From Calliphora vicina (lineage: Eukaryota; Arthropoda; Insecta; Diptera; Calliphoridae): DNA of 64,000 nucleotides. Shown here one piece after another: positions 34,054 to 46,469 of the stretch (position 1 is the first letter of the stretch; every line of letters starts with the position of its first letter). The stretch is taken from assembly GCF_958450345.1 (NCBI RefSeq), contig NC_088784.1, positions 62,419,247 through 62,483,246 of the forward strand, in the 5' to 3' direction. The translations under genes were made by a program, and so were the position numbers. Below the pieces are notes generated by a model, which was given only the letters and a program-made list of their open reading frames with translations, ran no database searches and was not told the DNA's origin.

Positions 34054-34534
34054 CAGGGAAACCAAAATATGCAAATGCATGTTTTTTCTGGTGAGTCTAA
34101 TGAGCACATGGATAAGATATTTACACGTTTCAGAACTATTTAAGAATTTTGGCATCGATTTGTTAGTGCATATTTTTGCATATTTTACCCTTAAATACAT
34201 ATTTTTGCATATATTTGTTTTAAGAGCATATTTATGTCATATTTTGCGTTTTTAGAGCATATTTTACTGTTTAATAGCATATTTTGAGTTTATCAAAAAC
34301 AAATTTTGTCTTACTTATTTTTCGCTGTTGTGTTACAGGTTTTTTCTTCCTTTGTTTAAAATTCAAAATTGAAAAATAAATGGCTTTTCAGCAAAAAATT
34401 AAAAAAACAGAAATTTTTTTTTAAAAATTTAAAATAACAATTCGAAAAAATTTTTTATCCAAAAAATGAAAAAACTGAAAAACAATTTTTGTTCACCTAA
34501 AAATATTTAAATTTTTTATTTTGAAGTATAATTA

Positions 34535-34589
34535 GGTGAAGGGTATATAAGATTCGGCACAGCCGAATATAGCTCTCTTACTTGTTTTA
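34535..34589 (+). repeat. mini-me-like terminal hairpin fragment
   Basis: GAAGGGTATATAAG, then the hairpin ATTCGGCACAGCCGAAT, then CTCTCTTACTTGTTTT. This is the end architecture of the mini-me-like copies with a different stem sequence. It lies within the 882-bp hAT. Confidence 0.5.
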
Positions 34590-34674
34590 ATATAAAATAA
34601 GCACTATTTTAATAATAGCTCCATCTAAATATCAAATTTTAGTTCTAATTCAAACTTAACCGTTCTAAGTGTTA

Positions 34675-34850
34675 AAGAAATATTGTCTTTTAAATTTGCT
34701 CCTGTAACATCAGTTGATGTCGAAAGAACATTTTCTATGTATAAAAATGTTTTCAGATCCAATAGACAACGATTTTTATTTGAAAATTTAAGTAAATTTT
34801 TTTTGGTTAAAAATTATGTAAAAGTTTGTTTTTTTAAGAGCATATTTTTA
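34675..34850 (+). pseudogene. hAT transposase C-terminal dimerisation remnant
   Basis: The frame reads SFKFAPVTSVDVERTFSMYK followed by NRQRFLFENLSKF, matching the hAT C-terminal block (the ER.FS motif, here VERTFS). Only this terminal exon-like piece remains; the 882-bp element is non-autonomous. Confidence 0.7.
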
Positions 34851-35014
34851 AATTTTAAGAGCATATTTTAAAGTTTTTACTGCATATTTAAAGCGCCTAA
34901 AACGCTTTTTTTAGAGCATATTTCCGGTTTCCCTGGTTATTACAGTAGATCAATCATCTGCTTAGCTGGATTAACGAAACTGACACAAGGCAAAATAACA
35001 ACAGACTGAATCTT

Positions 35015-37633
35015 ATGGCAACAACCTTTGGCACACGTAAAGGAACACGCATAGCTCAATGGAATGTACGAACCCTACGTGAAGCATCAAGGCTTGCATA
35101 ATTAGAACACCAAATTACATCATATAAGATAGAAGTCCTAGGCATGAGCGAGATGAGATGGAATAACAATGGTGAACTTATCACTGGAAATGGTAACACT
35201 GTAATCTACAGCGGAAAGGAAGATGTCGGCAATAGTGGAGTTGGCATAATATCTAAGAAAATCAGAAACTCCCTCCAAACATGGAAGCCTACATCAAACC
35301 GAATAATAATGGCTCGCTTCAAGAGCAGAGTAAGACATATCACCATGATACAGTGTTACGCCCCGACAGAAGACGCTGATTATACCAAGAAAGATGAATT
35401 CTATGCACAATTAACAACTACGCTCAATGAGATTCGAAGAGGAGATATCATAATACTCATGGGTGACCCAACGCGAAGATAGGAAGTGACAACGCCAACA
35501 TCAACACTAGCATTGGTACGCATGGTTGTGGAGTTAGAAACAACAATGGGGAGATGTTAATCGAACTATGCCATACATTTCAACTCATCATAGGTGGCTC
35601 TATCTTACCGATTAAGGAGATACACAAATATACGTGGACATCCCCTAATGGCAACACACGCAATCAGATTGACCATATATGCGTCAGCAAAAGATGGAGA
35701 AGCTCCTTAATCGATGTCAGAAACAGAAGTGGTGCTGACATCGGCAGTGATCATGAGCTCATCACAGTCGAAATCAAGATCAAACTGAAATGGCAAAGAA
35801 GAACAACCAGTCACACAAGACGAAAACGGCTCTACCTACAACAACTCCAAAATAACGAGACTAAGAACACGCTAGCGGCGAACCACAAAGAAAGGCTTGG
35901 ATATCAGACGACACTTGGAACCTGGTTTCTCAAAGAAGGGAACTCCAGCTGCTGTTAAACAACAACAACAACACTTTGAGACAGCAGTACGAACTACTGG
36001 CAAAACAAGTAAAGAAAGCTGCAAGAAGAGACAAAAGAAAGTTCCTAGAACGGCTTCCAATGTCGGCAGAAGAAGCGGCTAGCTAGAAAAACATGAGAAA
36101 ACCACACCAGACGATAAACTGTCTCACCAATCGAAAGTGTAACAGGAACCAACCAGTCGCTGATCACAGTGGTGCGCTATTAACAAAGGAGATTAAGGAG
36201 TCCATCGGGAAGTTAAGAAATAACAGGGCAGCAGGTGAATATGGTTTACCAGCTGGAATTCTTCGGGTTGACATCGAAACCACAGCTGAACTTCTACGAC
36301 CACACATCAGTCTGGGAGGAGGAAAGGCTACCTCAAACTTGGAAGAATCATCGTTAAATTACCGATAAGTGGGGACTTGACAGATAGTTGTTGCAATTAA
36401 CACCATATACAAGATACTAGCAGTCATAATACAGGAAGGCTTCAAATTAATATGGAGAACATTCTAAGTGATGAACAGGCAGGTTTCCGACCAAACAGGA
36501 GCTGCGTAGACCAGACCAACACTCTACGCATTATAATAGAACAATCTCTAGAATGGCGTACTCCCTTGTACGTACTGTTCGTAGATTTCAAGAAAGCCTT
36601 CGATACTATCAGACGGAGTGCCATATGGAAAGCATTGAGAAGAAATGGAGTACCCCAGAAAATAACTCGAATCATCAGAGCTATGTACGAGGATGCAGAA
36701 CCATCAGTTCTTCACAACGGGAATATAAGTCAACCATTTCACACAAACGTTGGAGTAAAACAAGGATATCCCCTATCACCTCTGCTATATACTATATTGC
36801 TGGATGACATCATGAGCGAAGTCTGTTCAGAGAGAAGAAGAATAACATGGAGCCTCTCACGCCAACTCTAGAGTTTGGATTATGCGGATGATATTTGTCT
36901 ACTCTCGCATAAGATCTCCAACATGCAAGCAAAGATAGATGATTGGGAAAGAATTGTACTTGACTTGAGATAAATATCAAGAAAACCAAAGCTATGAGAA
37001 TCAACAACGTTAGCACCGATAACATCATGCTACAAGGCCAACCAGTTGAATACGTAGAAAGCTTCTGCTATCTAGACAGTACAGTATCAACAAATGGCGG
37101 AGCTGAAACAGAAGTAAATAACAGGCTCAATAAAGCGAGAGCAGCATTAGGAAGACTACAACCAGTATGGAGGAACTCACAAGTATCCAGACGTACCAAT
37201 CTTAGAATATTCAACGCATGTATAAAGTCTACTGTGTTTTACGAAAGTGAAACTTGGTTAGTATCGAAAACTACAAGTATTCATTAACAAGTGCCTCAGA
37301 ATCATATGTAGAATAATCTGGTCTAACAACATCAGCAATACAGATCTCTGGAACCTCACCAACGAAGAACCCATACTAACACAAAGAAAACGTAGGAAAT
37401 GGAGGTGGATCGGCCATACTATCAGAAAGAATCCTGACAGTATAACAAGGATGGCGCTAGAGTGGAACCCTCAAAGTTCAAGAAGACGTGGTCGACCAAA
37501 GGATACATGTAGACGCACTATACTCCAAGATTTCGGACAGTGCAATCTTACATGGGAAAATGCGAAAACAACTGCAACAAATCGTGTAAGATGGAGATAC
37601 TTTGTGGAAGCCATATGCTCCCAAGAGGAGTAA
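35015..37633 (+). pseudogene. RTE-type LINE, endonuclease-reverse transcriptase, disrupted
   Basis: Starts near ATG 35015 (TRIAQWNVRTLREASRLA, then an in-frame TAA at 35099). The APE endonuclease continues with VLGMSEMRWNNNGE, QCYAPTEDADY, a one-base loss in the GDFNA motif near 35465, then TWTSPNG, QIDH and GSDHE. The reverse transcriptase follows: DEQAGFRPNRSCVDQ, LFVDFKKAFD, GVKQGYPLSPLLY and the YADD catalytic box at 36881-36892. The tail ends with RKWRWIGHTIRK, ALEWNP and RRRGRP, stop at 37633. At least four frame breaks are present. The mix resembles the endonuclease-reverse transcriptases usually placed in or near the RTE clade. No clear poly(A) tail or target duplication. Confidence 0.8.
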
Positions 37634-39538
37634 TGGACAAAAAAAAGAAAAATCAGATAGTTAATTACCTTCAATGAACATTTTCGATGATATATACACA
37701 CACCCTAAGGATATGTCATATTTTTACTACTTCGGCCTAAATTATACTACAGTGATTCGGTGTTCTAAGGGACAGGCTCAAATTCTGCTGGCCGAAGTAT
37801 ATGCCACATTGAACTCTGCTCCGTGATCTCAAACTGTAAACATTTGGATGATATTATTCGTAATGAGTATGTCACTGGTTCATATCTGTCCATAGGTATA
37901 ACCTCTGGATCCTGAAACTCTCATTAATTTCAGCATGTCCTCAATATGTTTTTTTTTTTAATTTTACTATTTAATATCGGCTCCAAGTATAGAATTAGAA
38001 TTATCAAACAGCGAGAGGTCGGTCCATCGGTCTTTGGATTAGGAAAATATGGTATATTTTACACCTAGCACGCATTCCTGACACACACCATTTAAATGAT
38101 AGATTAAGTGCTGATTCCAGAACTTCCGTTAGTAGCCGATGATTTTTGACAGTTGACGTAGCAGATGTATACATATATAATAGACTTGCAACATGCTTTA
38201 AACATATCCATGGGTAGAGCATTAACATTCAGGTTCCAGAGCAGTAGTACTAGTATCTTGCGTTGTACATAGTGTTGTAACTTCGATAATATTACAGGCT
38301 ATTGGATTAGATTATATTATCCTGAAGGTAATGATTTCCAACAAATAACACAAGACACTGTCGTTCCAATCTAAATTCTAGCTGGAGAAAATTATAAAAA
38401 ATCGAAATTGAAATTTTTTTCGAATCAGGTAAAAAAAAATTATAATTTAACAAATTTTTTGTTAATAAACTACGAGATATTGCTCAGTGTGGGAAGTGCT
38501 TGACACTTGACATTTTTTCGTCTTTTAAATATGATTTCTAATTGTAAAGTACTATTAACAATATTCGTTATAAGCTTATAGAATCCATATTGCTCGCACT
38601 TATTTTTATCATAAAATATTTTAGAAGGGATGATTAAAAAACAATCCAAACACCAGCACACAAATGTTGGCAAATTCTCGTGTTTTTTTTTCATTTCTTC
38701 CATCTAGTGTCTAACTATAAGAAGTTTATTATGAAATATTTAAACGGCAAAACAGAATTATCACTAGCATCATAGTCATCATCGTCTTCGTCACCCATTA
38801 AGGAATTCGTGAAAATATGTTGAGGCGGAAAATATGGAGAGAAAAAAATACAACCAAACAACAATTTGCTTAGATGGAGCGAGCACAAAACTTCACTCAT
38901 CGCAATACAATTGAATTCAATCCACATTCAATCCAACACTTGAACGATGCTCCAAACGTTCTGGTATGAATTTCTTACATTGTTGAGAGTGTCAGTTTGT
39001 GGAGGTGGCTGACTGACTGTCTTCATTTTGCTTTAAGGATTTGGGTTAAAGGGAATCCTTTTTCTTATTCGTTTCTCTTTTATTCTTCATATTTTTTTTT
39101 TCGTTTGTGTAGTTAAATTGTTGTCCTCATTTCTAATGTGAAGTATTTTTGACATTCAAAATGTGTTTTGACAATTTTAGATGTTTTAGCAGAATGGACG
39201 TGTACAATGTACATACATACATGTGTGTGGGCATAATTTGTTTGATAATCTATTTAAGGAACGACATAATTATTTTAATTTCAATTTATTTATTGAGTTT
39301 GACACAGTTGAATTTGAATGCAAACAAGTTGTTTCACAAAATGTCTACAAATTCATTTATGACTACATCGTACATACATACATATGGACATATTTGTATT
39401 TTATTATTCTTTCAATTGTTAAGGATTTAAAATGATGAAGATGACGATATGAAGAGGATTTCTATGAGTGGTTTAAAAAGTGTTTTATATGCATAACTCA
39501 TACTGACTAAAAATATGTATGTATGTAAGTACATATGC
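37634..39538. other. Stretch without identified gene
   Basis: AT-rich. Minus frames at 38004-38228, 38470-38703 and 38715-38927 are short and unrecognised; the last ends in an acidic GDEDDDDYD run but has no supporting splice context I can see. Short ATAC/GTAT runs are present near 39200-39540. Confidence 0.3.
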
Positions 39539-39546
39539 ATGTACAT

Positions 39547-39898
39547 TAGAGATCACCAAGATTCTAGGGCCAAAAATTAACAAACTAGTGATTGGTAAAC
39601 CGATTTCATCAATCGGTTATAGACTCCGATTTTTATGCTGAAATCGATTTTTGACAACAATTAATCGAAATCTATAACAAGTGTTAAAGTATTGTCGGTC
39701 AAGCGACCATATAATACCCTACACTGAGTAAATGAACCAAATAATTTTTCTTTTAAATTTTCAATAATTTATTTTCGTAAGCGATTTCCTGGGAGATATG
39801 ACTAATTATGGACCGATCGCCATGAAATTAGGTCGTGTGATTTTTTTGATATGTCGTAGTGAACATTTTTTTCCTTCATTAATTTTTTGAGCACTCTA
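39547..39898. mobile_element. 352-bp hAT-like MITE, TSD ATGTACAT
   Basis: Ends TAGAGATCACC and GAGCACTCTA, with the perfect 8-bp ATGTACAT at 39539-39546 and 39899-39906. The terminal TAGAG-type repeat and internal AACCGATT/AATCGGTT pairs link it to the element at 23510-23997. It carries a mini-me-like fragment at about 39688-39852. Confidence 0.7.
39688..39852 (-). repeat. mini-me-like fragment within the 352-bp hAT MITE
   Basis: Shows GACCATATAATACCCTACAC, ATGACTAATTATGGACCGAT and GAAATTAGGTCGTGTGATTT, as in 21610-21775. Confidence 0.5.
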
Positions 39899-40724
39899 AT
39901 GTACATAAGTAAGTACTATGAACTATAATGGAATTCATTGCAAAAACAGTTTGACATTTGATTCCAAAAATAAAACATAAATACTCAATTGGCAAATTGA
40001 ATATCTATGTATGTATATAAATTAAATTGAGAAATTATACCGTATCGGACCGTGGATTGTAGAAACATTCTATAAAATATTAGGATGTCGGGATAACGTT
40101 AACTGTTTACGCAACGGCTCTTAAGTTTGGAGATTTACAATACATCTATAATTATTTTAGCATTTTAATGTAAAAGAATCGAAATGTGTACGTAATTGTC
40201 GTCATAATGAGATATAAAAGGCAAAATTGGTTAATAAATTTTAATGTTATTAAAAATTCCCCAGGCCATTTACTTGTCTCAGGTCACTTGAATAAGAAAT
40301 GTAATGTTAAAGCTTATTTTTACTTTAACCTTTGCTTTACGAAAGGTTTTTTATGTACATGGTTTACCAATACCGACACGGGTGGCACTGAACTTCTATA
40401 CATATGTATGTATATGCGACGAACAAAATTTAAAAAAATCGGAAAAAAACCTAATAAAAAGTTTAAAATATGTTTTTATTAAATTCTATAGAACTCTAAA
40501 ATTTGTTCAGTGAGTCTAAATTTCATTTAAATCGAAACAAAATTAAACAAATTATTAAGCTAACAAAACCGATAAGGTCACCCGGGTGGGTATTGGTAAA
40601 GCGAAGGTATTTACTTAACTTATTGTCTAGTATAGCCAAAAAAAATTTTTTTAAATTTTATAAAAAAAAATATTGAATAATACAAAATAAAAAAAAATTA
40701 TATCAACACCTCACATAGTTTTTC

Positions 40725-41895
40725 GTACCTGCGATTTAAATTTTGCGATTTCAGGAAAGACTATTGTAATTTTTCCGAAATTTTGGCGTTTAAACCCAAT
40801 TTTTTACTTTTATGAATTTAAAAAAACACGTTCAGAATAATTATAAATATACTCCGAAGGTTTTACTAAGATCTAATAACGTTAACCTGTAAATCGTGAA
40901 TGTCAAAGGTAAAATTTTGCAATATTTTGGATTTCTAATAGCAGCTAAATATGTATTATATTGTTACGAAATTGTACTTGAATTCAAATATAACGATTTT
41001 AACGGCTGATTTAAAAGTAGCCTAATGCTTTCAAATAACAGTGCTGTAATAGCAAACTGTAGCATTATTAATATTGAAATAAAAGCTTTCAGTTGATCGT
41101 AAGTTGGCAACGCTGTTTGCTGCGACCGTATATTAGAATTCGAATATTCAGTTAAAGAACATTGTAGAAAGTACACCACAGATAGCGTATGTATTAGAAA
41201 CCTCTAGACAGTTAAAGAGAAATCTAGAGTGCAGATGGCAGTGTTATAAATAGTGGCAGAGGTTGCAGTCGTTAGTGAGTTTATCAGAGACGCTATTTGA
41301 ATAAACATCAACTGAGTGCTGTGTTTTTCAAGTGAATTCGTGTACATTATAAAGTGTGTCTGTATTTCTGCGAATTTATAAACGTGTATAAAATAAAACA
41401 TTGAGTGACTATTTAATTCTGTTGTTGTACATTTTAAATAAATAAAGAGTTGTTACAATTTTCAAACTACTAAACGGCTTTTATTTGCAATCAAAAGTAT
41501 CCGGTTTATTTAAAGGAAATAAACAAACGTTTTGAAAAGCTTAAAACGTAACAATATATTTTTGCCGATTTTTATGAAACTTTAAAAAAAGTTCTTAAAG
41601 TCCAGCATTTACTATAACAACCGAAACTGAATTTCACCCTTAAACACACCTGGGTTCAAATGAACCCCAAACTTTTAAAATCATGAAATACATTGTAAAT
41701 TTGATTAGTGTTTTTCATGATTTATGACAAAAAGTCCAATTTCGGAAGGACATTTATATGGGTGCTAGGTGAAATAATGCAAATGTAAGATTCTGTATAG
41801 GTTTTACTTAAAATTCATAACAGTAAAGAAATTGGTATCATCGCCAAAATATGGCCACAAAATTAGTTTTTCCCGCAAAATTTAAATCGCAGGTA
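40725..41895. mobile_element. TIR element split by a solo LTR
   Basis: Ends GTACCTGCGATTTAAATTTT and its inverse AAAATTTAAATCGCAGGTAC. It is broken by a 592-bp LTR at 40962-41553; about 579 bp remain without the insertion. Related to 16264-16850. No coding sequence. Confidence 0.7.
40962..41553 (+). mobile_element. 592-bp solo LTR, TSD ATAT
   Basis: Begins TGTTACGAAATTG and ends CGTAACA (short inverted TGTTACG/CGTAACA ends), flanked by ATAT at 40958-40961 and 41554-41557. Contains TATAAATAG at 41245-41253 and AATAAA strings near 41430-41450, as expected of a Ty3/gypsy-type LTR. No second LTR or internal region adjoins it, so it is a solo LTR left by recombination. Confidence 0.8.
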
Positions 41896-43270
41896 CTGTA
41901 GGAGGTATTGACATAATTTTTTTAAATTTTTATTCCCTATTATGATATCAATAAATCCCAATGTGATGATCAAAAAATTCTGAAATTTGTTTAATAAAAT
42001 TTTTAAGAAATTGAAAATGGAAATTTAGATACGGATATGTTTTAAGTAAAAATTACCTTTTATTTTAATATTTCTCAAAATAAGTTAATTTCTTGTTCTA
42101 GTGGTCTGAGACACGTTAATGGTCTGGGGAATTTTTAATAACTTTAAAATTTTTTAACTAATTTTTGTCATTTATATCGCATTACAAAGAAAATTACTTA
42201 CACATTTCAATTATTTTACATTAAATTGCAAAAGTAATTATTTAGTAGCAAAATTCTTACAAAAACGGAAAAATTTGCATTTTTTCCGAATTTTAGCCAA
42301 ATTTTCGAATTTGACCCAAAGGAAAAAATTTTTCGAATTGTTTTTAAATTAAAAAATAATTTTTTTTTTAGTTTTTTAAATTTTTTTTTTTAATATTTAG
42401 CGAAAAAAAACTTTTGGTGAATAAAAAAATTCGGATTAAAAAATATTTTTTCCGATTTTGACTATAGTCTTATATACGTCGTTGCAAAGGTCTTTGAAAT
42501 ATCTATCATTAGATATCCATATTGTCTATATTAATGACTTAGTAATCCAGATATAAGTAGGTCAAGAATCGAGGTTGTCCTGGTTTTTCCTTATACATAT
42601 CTCAGCCATTTGTGAACCGTAATAAGAAAATGAGCTAAGTCCACTAAATATACAAAATAAAGATATATAAGTCACCAACGTACCATTAGTTATTTTAATA
42701 CTTTAGGATGTTTGCAGGATTAAGTAAGGAATTGCTAAATTTACTTTCAAATTTTCATTTGAATATTGTTAGTCATTATTTATCACATCTACAGTATCTA
42801 CATAATTTTGTGATTAATATTTTGTATAAATAATGACGCAATAATAAATACTTCTGATTTATTTCGTATTATTTCTGAAGGACATCAATACTTATGTTTG
42901 TATACAACAAAATATATGTATATTAATTCTTAGACCACTTAGATTTTTAATTAAATTGTAATTTTTAGTCCTTATAGTGATTTCAAAAGTTACAGATGCA
43001 ATTGCGACCAACTTAATAACTAAAGTGGGTCATCTGAAAATTAAATTACATTTAAAATAGTAGACAAACTCCATAAAACAACAGTCAACAAAATATGCAA
43101 TCAACAATAGTCTCTGTTATTCCTGACTGTGTGCGACCTTTTCTTCTGATCTCAGTAGAGAACAGCGAACACCCACAACTTAGAGTTTTATTTACATTTG
43201 ATTTTTTCGCTTTTAAAACTAAATAAACAAGTAAATAAAATAGTGGCATTAAATGTTGGATGAAGTACAG
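41896..43270. other. AT-rich stretch without gene
   Basis: Homopolymer-rich sequence around 42300-42460. No recognisable ORF or repeat ends. Confidence 0.35.
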
Positions 43271-43499
43271 CAGAGTTTCTCAACCATTTTTTATACCACG
43301 TCCCACTTTTACGTTTCAAAATCGTCCATGACCCCTGCAACTTTGATCAATATACTGTTTTCACTGATTAAAAAGCAACTATGAAGTATATCTGAAGAAT
43401 TTATAATAGAATCAAAAATATTATTCAATAAGAGTTTCACAAATACACAAAATCTGAATTGTCCGCCTTAGGGTACATGCCCCACATAGGGAAACTCTG
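43271..43499. mobile_element. 229-bp hAT-like MITE
   Basis: Ends CAGAGTTTCTCAACC and GGGAAACTCTG, the classic CAGNGTTTCTCAACC hAT terminus. The flanks share GTACA six bases apart from the ends but do not make a perfect 8-bp duplication. Non-coding. Confidence 0.55.
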
Positions 43500-44534
43500 G
43501 TGTACATAAATATATGTCCGTATTTTTGTGTAAATACCGATTTAACATACAACCAACAAGCAATACGCACTTTAACTATGAATCTTGAACACTTGTTGAA
43601 TCATTTCAAACAGCAGCGGTTAGATGAACAAAAAATGTATGCTTCCTGTGCTAGGAACAACTATTAAATGATGCAATGGACAGATATTAAAAAGAATAAT
43701 ATGTTGTGATATTGCTCCGATCGGAGTACTGAGTGTAAAAGTTGTTAACATCGATATTGGAATAACTTTTAGAGAACTTTGCCTATACAAATAATTGTAC
43801 ACAAATATTCCAAACAATTTATTCTTACACAAAAAGCTAAAAAATTATAATTAAATTTTTAAACTCTCATTAAAATAATTCATTAGGTATTAATTCATAT
43901 GCTCTTAGTATACTATGACTATTTTGTATGGGAACCGATTTTGTCCTAGGAACAAATTGACCGAATGTGCCAAATTTTATCAAAATATCTTTAAGTTAAA
44001 TCTTAACCATTCCATTAATGAATTCATTATGAATTAATTCATAGGACTAATTTTTACTTCAAACGTATTGAATTCATTTCTTTGAGAATTCAGTCTTTAT
44101 AGAATTAATTCGTTATTGAATCATTAAAGTTTTCTTAAATTCAAATCCATTGCAATATAGCTTTATGAAATCTATTGTATGATTCAATTTATTTTCAATT
44201 TAAATTTTCATATCATTTTGTAAATTTTTTAAAAAACAAAAACAATTTAAATGAAGAAAAATTATTTTCATTCAATTTGAATTAGATTAATTAACAGAAA
44301 CTGAACCATTGAAGAGTTAAATTAACGAATTCTATTTAACTAAAAGTCTTTGAATGAAAATATATAATTTATTAATTTATATTTAAATAGAATTTTGAAT
44401 GTTGAAATATTCGTAGGATCAAAAAATGTGAATAAATAGAAATATCATCGATAAAGAAATATAATTTTTGGAAATGAGATCTTATAATTTTAAAAGGGAA
44501 TTTGAGAAAAATCCGATCAATACGAAGAGTTTGA

Positions 44535-45012
44535 ACCGAGAATTGTCTTCTGATCTCGATCGGGATGAAATTAGCACCAAGGTTAGTCCTATCGTATTGT
44601 AATTCATACACAATTCTGTCAAGAACTCCCTGAGTTAGAGGAGCTCGAAATTTTACAATTTGGCCAAACAGTTGTTTTTTCTCATCCATCATCTTAGCAA
44701 AATGTGACCTAAATAGTTTAGATAGCTATTTTTTCAATATTTTACAAACAAAATTTAAAAAATAAAAAAAAAATTTTGAAATTTTTTTCCAAAATCAAAA
44801 ACTTCTCAAAAATAAGCTTATGTCTTTTCCTTGAAGAGCTTAATGTGATGCGAAAATCCAAAAACTTTTTTGACTTTGTTGACAGAACTCTCTAACTCAG
44901 GGAGTTCTTGACCGATCTTGTTGAAAAATTATGTCTGAATTACTATCCAATAGGACTAACATTGATGCAAATTTCATAAGTTGGTCCACTTGACATGAAA
45001 TCCCCCATATAT
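44535..45012. repeat. Small foldback copy
   Basis: The left arm holds ATCGGGATGAAATTAGCACC and AGAACTCCCTGAGTTAGAG; the right arm holds the inverse forms (CTCAGGGAGTTCTTGACC, ACTATCCAATAGGACTAAC) and ends TGACATGAAATCCCCCATAT. It has the termini of the 27988 foldback without the 175-bp units. Confidence 0.6.
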
Positions 45013-45039
45013 GCATATATGTATATACCCGTAGTTCCT

Positions 45040-45475
45040 TTTAGGGACATAGGGCCTCAACAAAGGTTTTCCATCTGGGTTTGTTTTCGCTCCAGTTGGA
45101 TGCACGACCACTCCTTCGGCTCCTTGTCTCGCTACATCATCTTGTGGTTTACGTAGGGTGTGTCCAAGGCATCAAATCGGAGAATTCTACGCAGACAATT
45201 GTGTCTCTAGATATGGTTGTGGATTGCCAAACATAAGAGAGCACACCGAAGGCAGTCTTAGTTTTACATGAACGTGACTTCATATATTTACTGGAACCGC
45301 CAGAACTGGAGATAATGTGAAGAGATATGTGAAGGAGGTTACTTACTGATTCTATTTCAGTGCCGTACAAAGTAAAAAACATATTTAATGCAGTATTTAC
45401 GCTCATAGGATCTGTTTTGCCAACATTAATATTTAGCCCGCATTCGGCTGCCATATTACACAATGCTTGTAGCTA
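45040..45475 (-). pseudogene. RTE-like LINE reverse transcriptase tail, degenerate
   Basis: The minus strand reads AAECGLNINVGKTDPMSVN, a SNLLHISLHIISSSGG block and SVWQ-type remnants, then HTLRKPQDDVARQ. In order these are the thumb/linker (GLKIN..KTK.M, YLGS.IS..GG) and the C-terminal GHTLRKP motif of RTE-type LINEs. Distinct from the element at 35015-37633. It abuts the foldback copy. Confidence 0.6.
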
Positions 45476-45942
45476 AGATGACATTTGGGAGCTTGAATTC
45501 AGAGCAGATATATTTCGCAAATCCATATTGAAGTTGATGTAAATAGTAATTACTACTTTCCCCCCCCATAAGTTTTTTCTGGATCCGCGCCTGATATAGC
45601 GTGATTCGGTCTTGTCAACTTTACGTCTAGATAGTGTTACATACCTCTGGATTTTGTTTCTTTGGGGTTATGTGAAGTCAAAAGTCGAAATTCGCAAGAT
45701 ACTGGTTACAATGCTGTTTCCAGTGATCAAAAATTTGACCTTCAGAATGGACAGCCACAGCGTAGTCTCGGGCAACATTTGAAATTATCTAAAAAAAAGT
45801 AAATGTCAGAGAGTGCTTCCGACATTAAATTTTATTTTAAGTACATATTTTCAAAACATTGATTGTTTGGTGAACATTTTTATTGTAATAATGGAAAATA
45901 CTGCTAATTCCAAGAATGCAAAATATGTAATTGAAGCATTAA

Positions 45943-46461
45943 ACACATTCAAGACAGCAGGCTACCAACTTCAATCTGTCAAAAATAAAATGCACACGTT
46001 TATATGGAGACGATTATTTTAACGACAGCACAGCTACCCGGCCACACGACTACTCATGCCGATGTAGCCGAATTAGGCTAATTTCTATTTTTGTCAGCTA
46101 CAAAACAGAAATAGTGTTGCTAATATAATAAACAAATGTAAATCAAATTAGTGCTTAAAAAAATATATTTTTTTACTTAATTAAGAGAAGTTTCTGATAA
46201 CCATATTGAAATAAATTAATAACAGGTACATAATTAATTATAACCATATATATATTTTTACTCAAAATAATTGTTTCAATCTTAATTACTTTGGAATTTT
46301 TTACGATTATTTTTTATTAAAGTGGCACCACTGAATTATAAATCAGCTGTTTACTTTGTAGCTGTCGTCTTTAAAATAATTCAGTAGCTGCCACACGACT
46401 ACAACTGTAACCAGCAGAATTTGTGTTCGTGTAGTCGTGTAGCCAGCTGTCTTGAATGTGT
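45943..46461. mobile_element. 519-bp inverted-repeat element next to TTAA
   Basis: ACACATTCAAGACAGC and its inverse GCTGTCTTGAATGTGT are each bordered by TTAA (45939-45942 and 46462-46465). The symmetry extends three bases further (GCATTAA...TTAATGC), so whether TTAA is a piggyBac-type duplication or part of the repeat is uncertain. The interior contains repeated CACACGACTAC and GTCGTGTAG motifs. The 69-codon plus frame entering it is incidental. Confidence 0.6.
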
Positions 46462-46469
46462 TTAATGCA

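Larger units (their letters stand above)
34054..34935 (+). mobile_element. 882-bp hAT element with perfect TSD GTTATTAC
   Basis: Ends CAGGGAAACC and GGTTTCCCTG, flanked by GTTATTAC at 34046-34053 and 34936-34943. Subterminal zones on both sides carry many direct copies of GCATATTT, which are candidate transposase-binding sites. It contains a hAT C-terminal remnant and, near 34535-34589, the hairpin end of a mini-me-like element. Confidence 0.88.

Noticed and set aside
36442..36675. Minus-strand frame opposite the LINE
   Set aside because: Antisense shadow of the reverse transcriptase domain.
38715..38927. Minus-strand frame with an acidic run
   Set aside because: Short, unlike any protein I know, no partner exon seen; could be chance in AT-rich DNA.
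40958..41557. Full-length LTR retrotransposon
   Set aside because: Only one LTR is present and no gag/pol sequence adjoins it; the flanks return directly to the host TIR element.
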